From Epiperipatus broadwayi (lineage: Eukaryota > Onychophora > Udeonychophora > Euonychophora > Peripatidae): a stretch of DNA of 64,000 bases. The notes below the pieces were generated by a model that did no database searches, was not told the DNA's origin, and saw only the letters and a program-made list of their open reading frames with translations. Each line of letters begins with the position of its first letter. Position 1 is the first letter of the stretch. The translations under genes and the position numbers were made by a program. The DNA lies in the NCBI GenBank assembly GCA_028023455.1, contig JAQFVV010000056.1:5853717-5917716 (forward strand), written 5' to 3'. Positions 23,951-35,430 of this stretch are shown here, in pieces.

Positions 23951-24163
23951 TCCAGATTATTATCTTCACACATATATGCAATCAGTGCTCAGATTTATAT
24001 TTAGATAGCTAGGAATGTTCCATCATTAAATTTTCATGAAATGGATGGCTGAAGAGTTGTTGGTTGGAGTAGTTTGAAGCCTGTCTGTTAAAGTATGAAG
24101 ATTGACTATCATAATATAAAGCTGAGCACTGGTTGTATATATGCATGGAGGTAGTAATCTGGA

Positions 24164-24205
24164 CCAACTGATGATTGCTGGTTTAGCATGAAATATGTAT
24201 ATTGG
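24164..24205 (+). ncRNA. Type I hammerhead ribozyme, apparently complete (family C, unit 1)
   Basis: Order of parts: stem I strand CCAA (24164-24167), core CTGATGA (24168-24174), stem II TGCT/AGCA closing a GGTTT loop (24176-24188), core GAA (24190-24192), stem III palindromic ATATGTAT (24193-24200), predicted cleavage after A24201 (UA), then the stem I partner TTGG (24202-24205). Position 10.1/11.1 next to the core is a T-T mismatch, where known ribozymes usually have a pair, so the cleavage rate may be low. The very short palindromic stem III is typical of retroelement hammerheads thought to work as dimers. Confidence 0.75.
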
Positions 24206-24620
24206 GGATTATTTATCTTTTCAACATGTGTCTGTCAGGTGGGTCAGCAATATGAGATGGCATAGAGAGTCGAGGGTCATGTGAAAGTGTAAGTTCGATC
24301 TCTTACATATTACATTATATGTGCAGGTGTGTATAAGCCTGTGCAGTGTATTAAATTACATACTGAAGCATAGTGCATTAAAGGTCTGCCCATCCCTAGC
24401 ATGTGTATGTAAATGGATTATTCTCTGGTACATGAGAGGTCAGAATGACTAATGTCAACATGGATAGGATGCCAACCTTGGCATCAATATGGGCTTTGAA
24501 TGTTCCATCATCAGATTTTCAATGAAAATGGATGATTGAAGAGTTGTGGGTTGGAGTATTGGCTATCTTAATATAAAGCTGAGCACTGATTGTATATATG
24601 TGTGGAGAGAGTAATCTGGA

Positions 24621-24662
24621 CCAACTGATGATTGCTGGTTTAGCATGAAATACATATATTGG
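24621..24662 (+). ncRNA. Type I hammerhead ribozyme, apparently complete (family C, unit 2)
   Basis: CCAA at 24621-24624, CTGATGA at 24625-24631, stem II TGCT/AGCA round a GGTTT loop (24633-24645), GAA at 24647-24649, stem III ATACATAT (24650-24657), predicted cleavage after A24658, TTGG at 24659-24662. Relative to unit 1, stem III changed from ATATGTAT to ATACATAT. Both forms keep three A-T pairs, consistent with preserved structure. The 10.1/11.1 pair is again T-T. Confidence 0.75.
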
Positions 24663-24829
24663 TGATTATTTATCTTTTCAACATGTGTGTGATCAGGTGG
24701 ATCAGCAATATGAGATGGCATGAAGAATTGAGGGTCATGTGAAAGTCTGAGTTTGAATCTCTTATATATTACATTATATGTGCAAATGTGTGTAAGCCTG
24801 TAGAGTGTATTAAATTAAAAAAGAAAATA

Positions 24830-27800
24830 GTAAAATTATAATAATAATAAATTAAGTTCTCATTAAATTCTATAACTAAAGATTTTGAATACCTTTTAAA
24901 TATTCAAGAGCTTAATCCAAATTTATACTATGCTAAAACAAAATGTATATATGTATATCTATATATTTACTGGGGTAAAATATTCACTGAAGAAGGTTGT
25001 TAAGTTAATTTTAAATAAATTTCAATATTAATTAATTATTAAGCAGCTGATGAAAACAATGTTTTATATGATCACCCTTCATTATTGTACAGTCAGTGTC
25101 TCAAAATATGTATCTTTTTTTATAAAAACTTCATTTATTTCTTTACAAACACAATAAAATATTTATCCTGCATACTTGAACCATATAAATACATGTGGCA
25201 TCATAAATTTCCTGCCTTCTACAGGTTAGAAATATAAATCATCAGGAGCCTTTCCTCTACTGTATGATTATACAATGGCAACAGAAACTAAAGAATGCTT
25301 AATATAGGAACATGTGGTATTACAAAAGATGCCAACCCAAGCTAAAATTATGAGTAAAATTACAACACATGTTATTAAGAGCTTTTCTCTAACAAACAAT
25401 GATATAACATTGCTTGAAAACTCATTGTCATAGTAATAATCTAATTCTCCAAATAATTCTTAATAAACAATTAGCATAATTATAATTCTAAAATATAAGA
25501 ATAATTTGCATTATTCCAATGTTCTCAAAATACAAGGTAATAATGATAAAGATAGCCATTTATACTGTGCCATTCAGATACATCTTAACAGTTAAACATT
25601 ACAAAGTGATGAAATTTTAAGTTAAGTAAAACATAGGATATATATAAAACAATTATAACTTTTATTATTAATTATAATAATCAATTTTAACAAGAACCTC
25701 TTTCCAACACAAATTTATGCACATGTATATGCCATCAATCTTAAAATGTAATTATAAAATCACTTTTTGATTCTGTTTTCCTTTTATTAGAACTTTTATT
25801 TTACTGAAAATAAGGAAAATAGATGATGATGATGATAATAATACAAAAAATATTCTATTCACCAAAGTTCTTTTATAGTCTTTACATTTTGCGAAGACAT
25901 ATCGTAGATATTTTTATTCAAGTAAAGATTTTTGTTTGAGATCCCAAAGTATGATATAAGATTTTATCCTTTCAAGTTAGAAAAAATGATGGCAGCATTT
26001 TATTCTTTTGAATCCTTTAACTCTTCTGATGATGCTTATAAGACCTTTCATTGACGATTGACGTCACTCTAATTCCGTTATTTTTAATGCTAGGATACCC
26101 GTTTTATAGTCATTAGTTAGATTTTTAAAAGTTCTGTAAGATGCTGCCCTCTCTTGAATTATTTTACAAGTAAAAAAAATCAATAAAAGTGCCTGTGAAG
26201 CTAAACAAAGAAGAAAGCTTGTTGGTGATTGGCTCTCAGCCGTCAAAGACATTCTGATTGGCTGGCAAGGACAAAGAAACTGCCTAATCAAAAAAGAATG
26301 CTAATATTTTCAATTCGAAAATGATAAATAAATGTTTTTAGACAATTATAAAAGTATTTTTTTGAGAAATTATGAATATATAAGTAAAATAATGCTAAAA
26401 CCAAAATAATTTAAAAAAAAATATTTAAGATTTTAGCAAAAAAAATATTTACTTTTTCATAACATAAAACTGAAAAAAAAAATTTACGTCAGCAACTCCT
26501 TTTAATTCGTTATTACATTCACTTTTTTAAATTTGCTGCTATAAAATATTTCCACAATAAACAAAGAGAAAATTATTTTTGAAAGAACTTTCATTCACTT
26601 TCATCACCTGACAAATTATTAATATACTTTTTACAAATGAATCTAAAGTGAATATGATATTAAAAAGTGAATATATTTTGACAATTGACTTTGTCTTGGC
26701 CAAGTAAAAGTTTTGATTTTTAACTCATTCAGGCCAATAATACAATCAGCGGTCAAAAGGTTAATGTAGTAATTTAAAGGCTAAGTAAAGCCCCCAAAAG
26801 TTGTCTTTCTCCATTTCTATCTATGCAGTTTTTCCTTGAGGTAAATTTTACAAATATTTATAATTTTCTTTAAGAAAATATTTTAAAGAAAAAACTGATT
26901 AATTCAAAGACACTTGGCCAAAACAAAATATCTAATATTCAGGCATTTATTCATAAATAATTGCTCTTTTAACACTAGCAGACAATTAGTTGAAGTAGTA
27001 GCACTCCTTGAGTAGTTTAGAAAATTTCTATTTCAAGAAAAATATTTTAATTCCATTTATCCATGACTTTTTAATTTATGATGTAACAGATGGTTTTATT
27101 ACTAATTTTGAACAATTTTGAAATGCATTTACCCAAAAGATAAATGATGCAAGTTGTTATTTTAATTTTGCCTATGATAACCATGAAAAAGAAAACACAT
27201 CTGCAGTGCTTCAAAGAGAAATTTAACTGCATCCACATACGAAAGCATTCATTTATCTTTGTTAAATTAAGTGTTTTATTAATTATAGATTGAATGTGAA
27301 AAACAGATTAAAAACTCCTAGAAATAAATTTTTAAAGCTGACAAAAATATTTTATAGAATGCTAAAGATAATTAACTAGTTGCAAGTGATGAATGCAAGA
27401 AAAGCTAATCTTCATTTGAATTACACAATGGAGACATAAGAAATAGTTTACAAAATTTTGAAGAAACCGTTTAGTCTATACTTAAGGAAAAAAAAACAGA
27501 TAAAAGCTGAATCAATATTTCTTATGTTTGAATAGAAAGTGAACTTTTATTATGGCATGATAAGAAAGGAACAGTAAAATTGGAATGATAATCTAAACGT
27601 CTGTTCAACTTTTTTAATAGTAAATGACAATCACAGAGATAACATACAATAATGCATAAAGTTAAATGAGTTTATTGAGATGTATTTAATATTAGAAGAG
27701 TAATAAATCTCAGGAAAAGGAATGAAATATGTGAAGAAACCTATTTAAAATGTATTTAAAAGTTTTGCAATGTAGAAAAACAAATGTGCATGTAACTTTA

Positions 27801-30680
27801 AAACTTGTAAGGAAGGATGCATCCAATATAAAATCTTGTCCAGTTAGTGTGTGCTTGTTTGTCTAAGGTGTTGTTTAAATATACATGTATTCTAGAAAAG
27901 AGAAGATGGGAGAAGCACCCAAACTCATGAAAAATGGAGAATATCTACAGGATGACCATAATAAAATGAAAATCAAAGTTTAAAATGGGTTTAAAAAAAA
28001 AACAAAGAGAAAAGGATTTTAATGTTAAATTTATTATTAATATTTTTGTTTGATGTGAAATATAAATGCAAGGGATTCTAGCTATTAATGATTGTAAGAA
28101 TTTTTATATGCAATTTACTATATAAGACTAAAAAGTATAATTTATTCTTGTTAGAAAAAAAAAGTATGCTTAAAGATACGAAAAGAGAGCACATGAGTTA
28201 TGATGTAAAAATGTGTGTGGAGTATAGTACTTTAATTATATATTTCTGAAAGTATATATTTTAAAAAATTAAGTGTAATAGGGAATCATAATCTTGTTAT
28301 AAAATGTAATATATTTATAAGAGCAAGAAAGAGTGAATGTTAATGCAAGACAATATCATGATATCATTTGTTAGAAAAAAAAATCTTATTGATAATAATA
28401 ATAAAAATAGAATATTTGTTTTGTGACATGATTGTAAATATAGATAGGAAAGTATTTCACGGGAAGAAGATATTATACTATTGGTATAGAATTGGTAGAA
28501 TATTAGATACTAAATACATTGTAGGAGAATGTGAGTTAAAATTTCAGAGTAGGATATATAAAATATCATCCTGAAGAACTGATGAATGGTTAAGTGGGTT
28601 TAATCTTTATGATATACAGATAGCTATTAGAATGAGATGGGAGGGTTTTTGACAAAGAAATTAGTGTGGTGCATACTGTAAGTGCTTATTGAAGAAGCCA
28701 GGATCAAATTGGGGCAAGTTTATTAAGAAAATGATTATCAACTAAAGTATGGCCCCTCATAAATAAAAAAAATCTCCATCCCTCTATTAGGATAATATTA
28801 ATAAAATCAGTTGTTCATCATTATAAAGTTTCCTAGTAAATAATAATATAGTATGCATTGAAGGTAGGCTCAATATTTTAAAGGATTCTAGTTTTTCTTC
28901 CTAAGTCTGGACAGATCAGCCTATAGATAGTGAAACCATGTACAGAACAAATGTTCTATATAGTTGAATAAAACTTGAATAAATGATCATATGAATAAGA
29001 ATAACTGAGATCTAAGATTAACAGAGAACACGAGTAAGAGAGAGAATGAATGCATCAATGAATTGCATTATATATATATATAAAAAAAAAGAATCCTAAC
29101 TTTATTATTCATTTTAAATACATCATAAATATTGTCTTTTATTTTTTTATATTTACCACATCAGTAATAACTTTGTTAATAAAATGAAAGTGTAATATTT
29201 TAAACCAAATTTTAAATATAAAATATAATTTAACTATTACAAGATGATCAATATATTGGGAGGTATAAAATATCAGGTAATGTAAAAAATGATTGTGAAG
29301 ATCCCAGATATCTCATGAATGATGCAAATATATCTGATTAGTATGAAAGCATACATAATAAAATAATAAATTTATAATATCAAAAGAATTAAAAGACAAA
29401 CTAAGGAAAGGGTTAATTGTATATAATAATCATGAAGTTTATTTGTAAAGAATGTAAATAATTTATTATCAATGTATAAACAGTTTTCATGCTTTTTTTT
29501 TATTGTTAATGAAGTATTTAACCTAATGTTCACAAGTGTTTGTTGTTTATTAGTATTATTGTAAATAAATGACCATTTTGATTTAAACTTTGTAGTATTA
29601 ATTTCATTGTGTCTGAGAGTCATTTCCATCACAAGGTCATATCAATAAAGCACATTATCTACATAAAATTATACATACCAAATTATGATTACATGCCTCA
29701 TTTGAAAAGCTATGCTTAGGAGTTTATAATTAATACATTAACTATCAATTGCTTTAAATTATAACTATAATAAAGAAAGCTTATGGTACTTCATATTTTT
29801 ATTAGATACAAAAGAATTTTGAAGTCCCATTCTAATTTGGTAATTTAAGTTGAAATATATGTTAGATCATAATTTAAAAGTATTATCTAATTTCAGAGTA
29901 CAAGTTACTAACCAAATATATTTTAAGGTTTGTAATTCTGAAGGAGTTAATTACAATGGGTGAATGCTAACTAATCAAGAGGTGTATTTCATTGAATTAG
30001 ACTTGGTAGATAATAATGGCGAGATTATAATGGCTTTGATTATAAGAAAATAAGTATTCTAGAGTAATTATTGTTAACATAAGTATGAGAATAAGTCTTG
30101 GTAAAAATAGATTAAATTATTTAAGGGAAGGTAATGAGTAGATAATGAATGTTAATTTCCATACTTTATTATTATAGTTAGATTAGGTTTCCAATGGGAG
30201 GTTAATGAAAGTTTGTAATAGTAATTATGTTTTTATTAAATGATTGTATCCCAGTAAAATCCCTCTTGCGATTCAATTATTTAATTATCAATCTAACTGG
30301 TATATTGGATTTTAGAATAGAATACTTATGATCCTTGAGATAGCCATAGGATAGCATCAATTATTTTAGGTTAATGTAATTTGGTTAATGTTTTTATTTT
30401 TAGGATTCTTAAAATATAGAAGAGTAGTTATGTCACTATTTAAATGAAATATTATGTTAGTCATTGCTTGTTGTGGAAGTTTTCCTAATGATTATAATAG
30501 GATAGTAGCAGGAGAATTGTCACAATAGTACTGCCATTGTGGAGTATATTTTATATACTTCTCAATGTTAAAAAAAACACTCTTGTAATCGTCCCTAAAG
30601 ACTATCGAAAAGACTCATATACATTATTGTTGTTATACTTGATGGTTTATTATTAAGCTAGTATAGTATAGGGTAAGATA
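24830..30680. other. Long AT-rich span with no recognised gene
   Basis: Neither strand yields a convincing protein. A GC-richer patch with CCAAT-like motifs (GATTGGCT at about 26225 and 26256) lies in 26120-26290; its minus-strand frame of 75 codons has no recognised domain. A plus-strand frame of 68 codons at 28368-28574 is likewise unidentifiable. The CTGATGA at 28579 lacks a partner GAAA. Confidence 0.35.
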
Positions 30681-30689
30681 GAGAGATGT

Positions 30690-31315
30690 GTTGGAAGAAC
30701 CGGAATGGAAGGTTACTATATATATATATATATATATATAGTACTGTGAAGTTAAGACTCATGCAATTGTTACAATAGATAATTGAAAAATTCTTTAACT
30801 AAGTCTTAAAAATTTTTTTAGGAAAAAAGATCAATCCATTTTTTCTCACCACCTCATTTTTTATATATAGAGAGAGTTGTATGAAATACTTAGGCTAGAA
30901 AGAATCGACATTAAATCAATCCATTTATTTTAAAAAATATTTAAATTTTATTGATATTATTAATTGACATGTCTAAAAGTTTTCTCAATTTATACATTCT
31001 CAGTAATGTTGACAGTATTAACAAGTCAATATCTTTCAACTGAGAAAACTCTTAGACATGTCAATTAATGATATCATTTAATTTAAAATATCTTTAAACT
31101 AAATTGAATGATTGATATAATATTCTTTTTTTTTTCTAGCCTAAGTGTTTCAAACAACTTTCTATATAAGATAAAGAGGCAATGTGAAACGAGGGACTAG
31201 TTTTTTTCTTATAAAATATATTATCCTGTGCTTTGGTTAAAGAGTATTTCAATTACCTATTGTATCAGTTGCATAAGTACTAGTCTCGAATTATTAAATA
31301 TATTAAGTACCGGAA
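30690..31315. mobile_element. Large imperfect palindrome (fold-back or MITE-like element)
   Basis: The two halves are inverted copies of each other. Paired blocks include ACTTAGGCTAGAAA (left, near 30885; reverse complement near 31130), AATTGACATGTCTAAAAGTT near 30960 versus its inverse near 31060, and ATGCAATTGTTACAATAG near 30750 versus its inverse near 31260. The left arm begins beside AGAACCGGAA and the right arm ends beside TACCGGAAGT. Arms are roughly 270-300 bp with several small gaps, including a (TA)n run at 30717-30740. The centre lies near 31015. No coding sequence is present. It could be a non-autonomous fold-back transposon or an inverted retroposed repeat. Confidence 0.75.
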
Positions 31316-32625
31316 GTATATATATATGTAATTTCCAGTTTTGACTAATTAATCAAATGCTATCAGTATATCAGCACTCCTGTGAAAATTAAAATATACA
31401 TATATAATTTTAGACAAATACTGTATATAATTATATTACAAATATTTGACTTAAATTTTTACATTTTATGGACTTTATGAATACGAAATTAAACTTGCCA
31501 TGAAAGTTAAAATTAATTCTTTTGTAAGTGATGGAATATTTACATTTAGGGTGTTACGGATTTCAGATTTCTTTAAAAATTAGATTTATTAGTCCCTTCT
31601 ACACATCTGGGCAGCTATTACAAATGTCATTTTACATTGGGATAGCAATCAAGTAAGGACACAGTCATGCCAAAAAACTTAAAATTAGTGCTTGGTTAAT
31701 TAGTTAAGACTGAAAATTATATATGATGTTGGAATTAAGAAAGGAAAAAAACAAAACTATCCGGATTAAGAGATAGATACTATGTAAAATAATTCAAAAT
31801 TCCAGACCATCACTATGAATCTCCTGTCAAGGAGCTTTTTAAATATTTATAGCTCAGGTGTAAACCATTAATGTGTTAAATAATAGAATGTATAAAACGT
31901 TTTAAAATCGATAAATTAAATTATAGTTAAAGCTAAAAATATTCCCTCAAAATTTAAGCAAACGCAGTTACTTCTCCTAAAAAGTTATTTGACAATAGTT
32001 AACAGTTTATATATTCTGGAAATAAATCATGTTCAATTTGTTAATCAGGAAAACAACCAATTGTTTCATTGACAAGTAATAAATTAAAACACAACTTCGA
32101 TACTCTAATTTTGGGTAAAATAAGCAATTAAAAGAAAGAGATATTAATAACTTCTTTATTCGTAATACATCAAAGGAAACATTGACATAAATAGTTTCTA
32201 CAGACATCTCTTTTACTCCCCCTCTTAAAGATAATCATAAAGCATAAAATCTCTGACAATAATGATTTGAAAATTAATGTTATCCTCAACATTAGGCTTA
32301 TATTTATTTCATATTTTGAGCCAATAATAAAAAAGTGCAGGCTAAAAAAGAATTCATAGAACAATTGTCAGTTAATATGGGGGAGGGGAGGTAGATCAAA
32401 TAATTGTATCCAGTCTCATTACTTTGGTCCTTTTTTGCAATGCCTTTTGAGCAGAAGATCTTATAATTACTTAATAATTTCCCTCAACTTATGTTATTAA
32501 GAAGTACCTCCCCCATTCAATGAAACCTTTATGGTTTCATAAATATTTTCCCCATAAGTACCTTTACTTGAAAATTCATTCTGATTAAAATGTGAAAAAT
32601 AATATGCTTCATTAATAATTTTTAT
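31316..32625. other. AT-rich stretch, no gene recognised
   Basis: No protein motif, repeat unit or RNA was recognised. Two overlapping minus-strand frames of 64-66 codons near 32007-32364 show no domain and look like chance. Confidence 0.35.
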
Positions 32626-32798
32626 TAGTCATTCATTAGACTAGAGATTATCCATAATGAATATACTTCTGTAGTATAATGTTTATTACACAACTCTCAT
32701 GCAAGAGAAGGATTGGTTTCTATCTGCTTTTAACTCATTATGGAGTGTGTAATCATAAATATATGACCAAACACATGTGAAAAAAAGATGTGTGATCC

Positions 32799-32840
32799 CC
32801 AAGATGCATACTTTGTGCTGAACTAACACTCATCAGTTGG
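32799..32840 (-). ncRNA. Degenerate type I hammerhead motif (family B)
   Basis: The minus strand has CCAA, an intact CTGATGA and a stem II bounded by GTGTT/AGCAC, with a proper G-C pair at 10.1/11.1, and TTGG closes stem I. The GAAA core reads AAAG, which should abolish activity. Confidence 0.65.
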
Positions 32841-33213
32841 CCCAGATCGCAATCACTTGCACATATATTAATGATTGTTCAGTATATATATATATATAAT
32901 ACTTTTTCCCATGTTTTTGTCATTTGTTTGTGATTGCACTCTCTACAATGTGTTAAAAGTAGATAGAAACCATTCCCTATCCTCTGAAAGAGTTGTGTGA
33001 TGAAAATTACACTAAAGAAATATTATTCATTAAGTGGATAATCTCTAGACTAATGAATGACTAATAAAAAAATTATCATTATATTTCCATCAAATAATTT
33101 GTGTCAAAGTTGTGAGGGCAGTAAGTTGGATACTTATCAAATGAATTATAGCAATTGGCTATCTATATATGCTGAACAATGATAAATATATGTGTAAGTG
33201 ATTGTGATCTGGG

Positions 33214-33254
33214 CCAACTGATGAATGCTGGTTCAGCATGAAATGTGATCTTGG
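33214..33254 (+). ncRNA. Type I hammerhead ribozyme, best-formed copy (family B)
   Basis: Stem I strand CCAA (33214-33217), CTGATGA (33218-33224), a five-pair stem II ATGCT/AGCAT with loop GGTTC (33225-33239) in which position 10.1/11.1 is a proper A-T pair, GAA (33240-33242), stem III ATGTGAT (33243-33249, A-T and T-A pairs), cleavage predicted after C33250 (UC), and TTGG (33251-33254) completing stem I. All invariant core bases of the hammerhead are present. This is the copy most likely to self-cleave, within the limits of a very short stem III. Confidence 0.82.
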
Positions 33255-33393
33255 AAATTATAATCATTTTCACATGCCTTTGGTCATGTTTGATTACACC
33301 CCTCCATAAGGTGTTAAATAGCAGATAAAACCGGTACCTATCTTGTGTAAGAGTTGTGTAGTGAAAATTACAGTTCAGAAGTATTATGATAAG

Positions 33394-34232
33394 CTTCAGA
33401 TCTATATTTTTATCAATTCGGTAAAAATAATAGTTTTGAATGACGATTTATCTCAAAATAAAATTGTTTTACTAATATATACTGAACGTCATTGAACCCA
33501 TGCCTCAATATGCGTACACATTTAGTGATAAATAATATGTAAGATGTACAATCAAAAATACATGCGTACACACTCACACATATATGTTGTACATAAAAAA
33601 AATTAATTCTCCAGTTAGATATATCGTTTAATGTTCAAATAAAATGTTAAAAATTTCAATAACTGGAAAGATTAAATTTAGAACAAAATAATAACGTAAA
33701 TTTTTCTATATACCAAATATGTGATAATAAGCATAATAAACCGTCGGAAATAACAAAAAAAGTTTTGAATATAGAAATAAACTATTTGTGGCATGTGCGT
33801 GGCAGGTGTTAGTTTTTTCTGAAGGTCAACTTTTTTGTAAAACAATACATTATCATGATATAATAAAGCTATATAAATACCTGTAGGGAGATTACCAGTA
33901 ATTTTTTTTTAAAGTTTATTGTTAAGCCAATATTAATGCATTTGTAATAAAACATAACTAATAATTATTCGTCCATGATTTAGATAATAAAATTTAAAGA
34001 TTTTTAAATCACACACACACACAAAGATTTAATTACAGTTACCTTTTCTCCTTCATATAAATTGAAATTATAAGATATAACCGTAAACATAATATTAATA
34101 ATCAATAGCCACTTTCTTTTTTTGCTGTAAAAAAATTAAATAAATTTACCTTTAAATACATCTTTATTTTATTCCTCAAATAAAATAAAATAAAATTAAA
34201 AAATGCACTCTTTTTCGGAATTAATAGTAAAA
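33394..34232. other. AT-rich spacer with a short CA repeat
   Basis: A short (CA)n run lies at about 34010-34022. Nothing else was recognised before the SINE. Confidence 0.4.
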
Positions 34233-34244
34233 AATAACTTTTAT

Positions 34245-34342
34245 GTCAAGCATTGGTGGCCGAGTGGTCAGCAAACCTGCCTTACAAGCAGTTGTTCTGG
34301 GTTCGCTTCCCGGCCGATGTTTTGACACATGAAAAAAATAAT
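34245..34342 (+). repeat. tRNA-derived SINE, most complete copy, with 12-bp target duplication
   Basis: The body folds as a tRNA: a seven-pair acceptor stem GCATTGG / CCGATGT (with two G-T wobbles), an A box TGGCCGAGTGG, an anticodon arm CTGC-CTTACAA-GCAG whose loop would show TAC, and a T arm with TTCGCTT in the loop (B box GGTTCGCTTCC). It is followed by TTTTGACACATG and an A-rich tail. A perfect 12-bp target duplication, AATAACTTTTAT, flanks it at 34233-34244 and 34343-34354, showing insertion by LINE-type retroposition. The promoter boxes look usable by RNA polymerase III, but the tail and duplication show it is a SINE and not a tRNA gene. Confidence 0.9.
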
Positions 34343-34483
34343 AATAACTTTTATTTTAATAATTGCATAGAGTTTTATTCTATGAATAAAGATTTTTTTT
34401 TTTGCAAATAATTTCAAAATTATTATTTTTATAAATAATTAACATATTACTGGTCAAATACAACAAATTCCTAGTAGTAATAA

Positions 34484-34996
34484 TTTTTATTTGTCATTCA
34501 TTGGACTAAAGATTATTATGTTAAAGAATAATATTTCTGTAGTGTAATTTTCATTACACCACCTCATGTAAGGTAGGGACTGGTTTCTATCCGCTTTTAC
34601 AACCATGTGGAGGGGTATAATCATAAACATATGATCAAAGACATGAAAAAGATGACCTCTAAATGCACATTTCGTAATGAATCAGCACTCATCAATTGGA
34701 CCAGACCACAATCTCTTACACATATCTTTATCATTGTTCAGTATATACATGTAACCAATTTTAATTGAAAAGTGTCAAACTTACTGCCCTCACAACTTTG
34801 ATCTAAGCCACTTGATGAAAATCTATTAATAATTTTTATTAGTCGTTCATTAGACTAGAGATTATCCACTTAATGAATAATATTTCTGTAGTGTAATTTT
34901 CACTATACCACTCTCTCACAAAATAGTGACTGGTTTCTATCCGACTTTAACACCTTGGGAAGAGTGAAAATTACACTACAGAAATATTATTCATTA
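34484..34996 (-). mobile_element. Hammerhead-ribozyme repeat, family B, tandem copy in minus orientation
   Basis: On the minus strand this holds about 1.4 tandem units. The tail block TCATTCATTGGACTAAAG near 34494 recurs as TCGTTCATTAGACTAGAG near 34843, a spacing of about 349 bp. The linker GTTGTGAGGGCAGTAAGTT (minus strand, near 34785) matches the plus-strand linker at about 33110, confirming the shared unit. The last part (34965-34996) is a short inverted piece of the tail joined to it, again a head-to-head arrangement. No coding sequence. Confidence 0.8.
34655..34699 (-). ncRNA. Partly degenerate type I hammerhead motif (family B)
   Basis: The minus strand keeps GAAA, a G-C pair at 10.1/11.1 and CCAA, but CTGATGA reads TTGATGA (C3 changed), stem II pairing is weakened (GTGCT versus ATTAC) and the stem I partner is changed to TTAG. 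Likely inactive. Confidence 0.6.
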
Positions 34997-35149
34997 AAAC
35001 TGCTAATAATTTTATTTTATTTTATAAGGAAGCTGATGCTAATTACAGTACAGTTGACTAAATTTAAATAATTTGTTTTTAGACATTATATGGATAACAA
35101 GTGGAAGGTATTATTTACAGATAATAGTTATTTATTTCCAGATATTGAT

Positions 35150-35430
35150 GATTTTTTTTATATATAAATGTACAATGGGCATCAATATAAGCTGTTTATA
35201 GTACTCTAATGGTCTATCCCATTTCAAAAATATTTGCTGATTAGTTGCATAGAAATTCATGCTTTAGAGTCACCGCCATTAAAACCTTTTATTTGGCTCA
35301 GATATTATAGATGGCAGATTAAATGTCTGGCTACATGGAAACGATAAACTATATATATTCTAAAATATAAGTTGAAAAATTCGAAGAATTTTAAATTAAA
35401 AGTTTTTAACAATTTTACTAAGTAGAAATT
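35150..35430 (+). pseudogene. Decayed PLE reverse transcriptase fragment
   Basis: Plus-strand frames give YNGHQYKLF, then a damaged motif B region, then HALESPPLKPFIWLRYYR, which aligns with YNGHHYRQVF and RALESSSLNIWLRYIDDTF of the PLE at 17.5-19.0 kb. The YIDD box reads YYRW, so the catalytic aspartates are gone. Short similarity may continue to about 35430. It is a 5'- and 3'-truncated, old copy of the same PLE lineage. Confidence 0.7.

Larger units (their letters stand above)
23808..24816 (+). mobile_element. Hammerhead-ribozyme repeat, family C: inverted 5' piece plus tandem 485-bp units
   Basis: Two direct units start at 24013 and 24498 (GAATGTTCC..CATCAT), a spacing of 485 bp. Before them, 23808-24012 is a unit fragment in the opposite direction, joined head to head. 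Each unit includes an HHR motif, then TTATCTTTTCAACATGTGT, a GAGATGGCAT block and a tail ending GTGTATTAAATTA. The element is flanked by AAAAAAGCAAATA (23795-23807) and AAAAAAGAAAATA (24817-24829), a candidate 13-bp target duplication with one mismatch, although the sequence is low in complexity. There is no coding capacity. A relative lies at 60515-60905 on the minus strand. The inversion plus tandem copies resembles target-primed reverse transcription with twin priming. Confidence 0.75.
32626..33393. mobile_element. Hammerhead-ribozyme repeat, family B, head-to-head inverted copies
   Basis: The left part (about 32626-32900) is a unit in minus orientation; the right part (about 32925-33393) holds about 1.3 units in plus orientation. 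The tail block around TTAGTCATTCATTAGACTAG at 32640 is the inverse of the block at 33045-33060. Within the plus-strand part the AGTTGTGTGA/AGTTGTGTAG block recurs at 32991 and 33352, a spacing of 361 bp. Each complete unit has an HHR (minus copy degenerate, plus copy good), then TTTTCACATG, GATTACACC and TAGCAGATAAAACC-like blocks. No reading frame is present. It shares the TCTGG.CCAACTGATGA region with family C, so the two families are related. Confidence 0.8.

Noticed and set aside
28579-28610. CTGATGA motif on the plus strand
   Set aside because: No GAAA box or stem II follows.
34245-34330. A functional tRNA gene with anticodon TAC
   Set aside because: The flanking 12-bp duplication, GACACATG-poly-A tail and related copies elsewhere show it is a SINE; no intact tRNA gene can be claimed.
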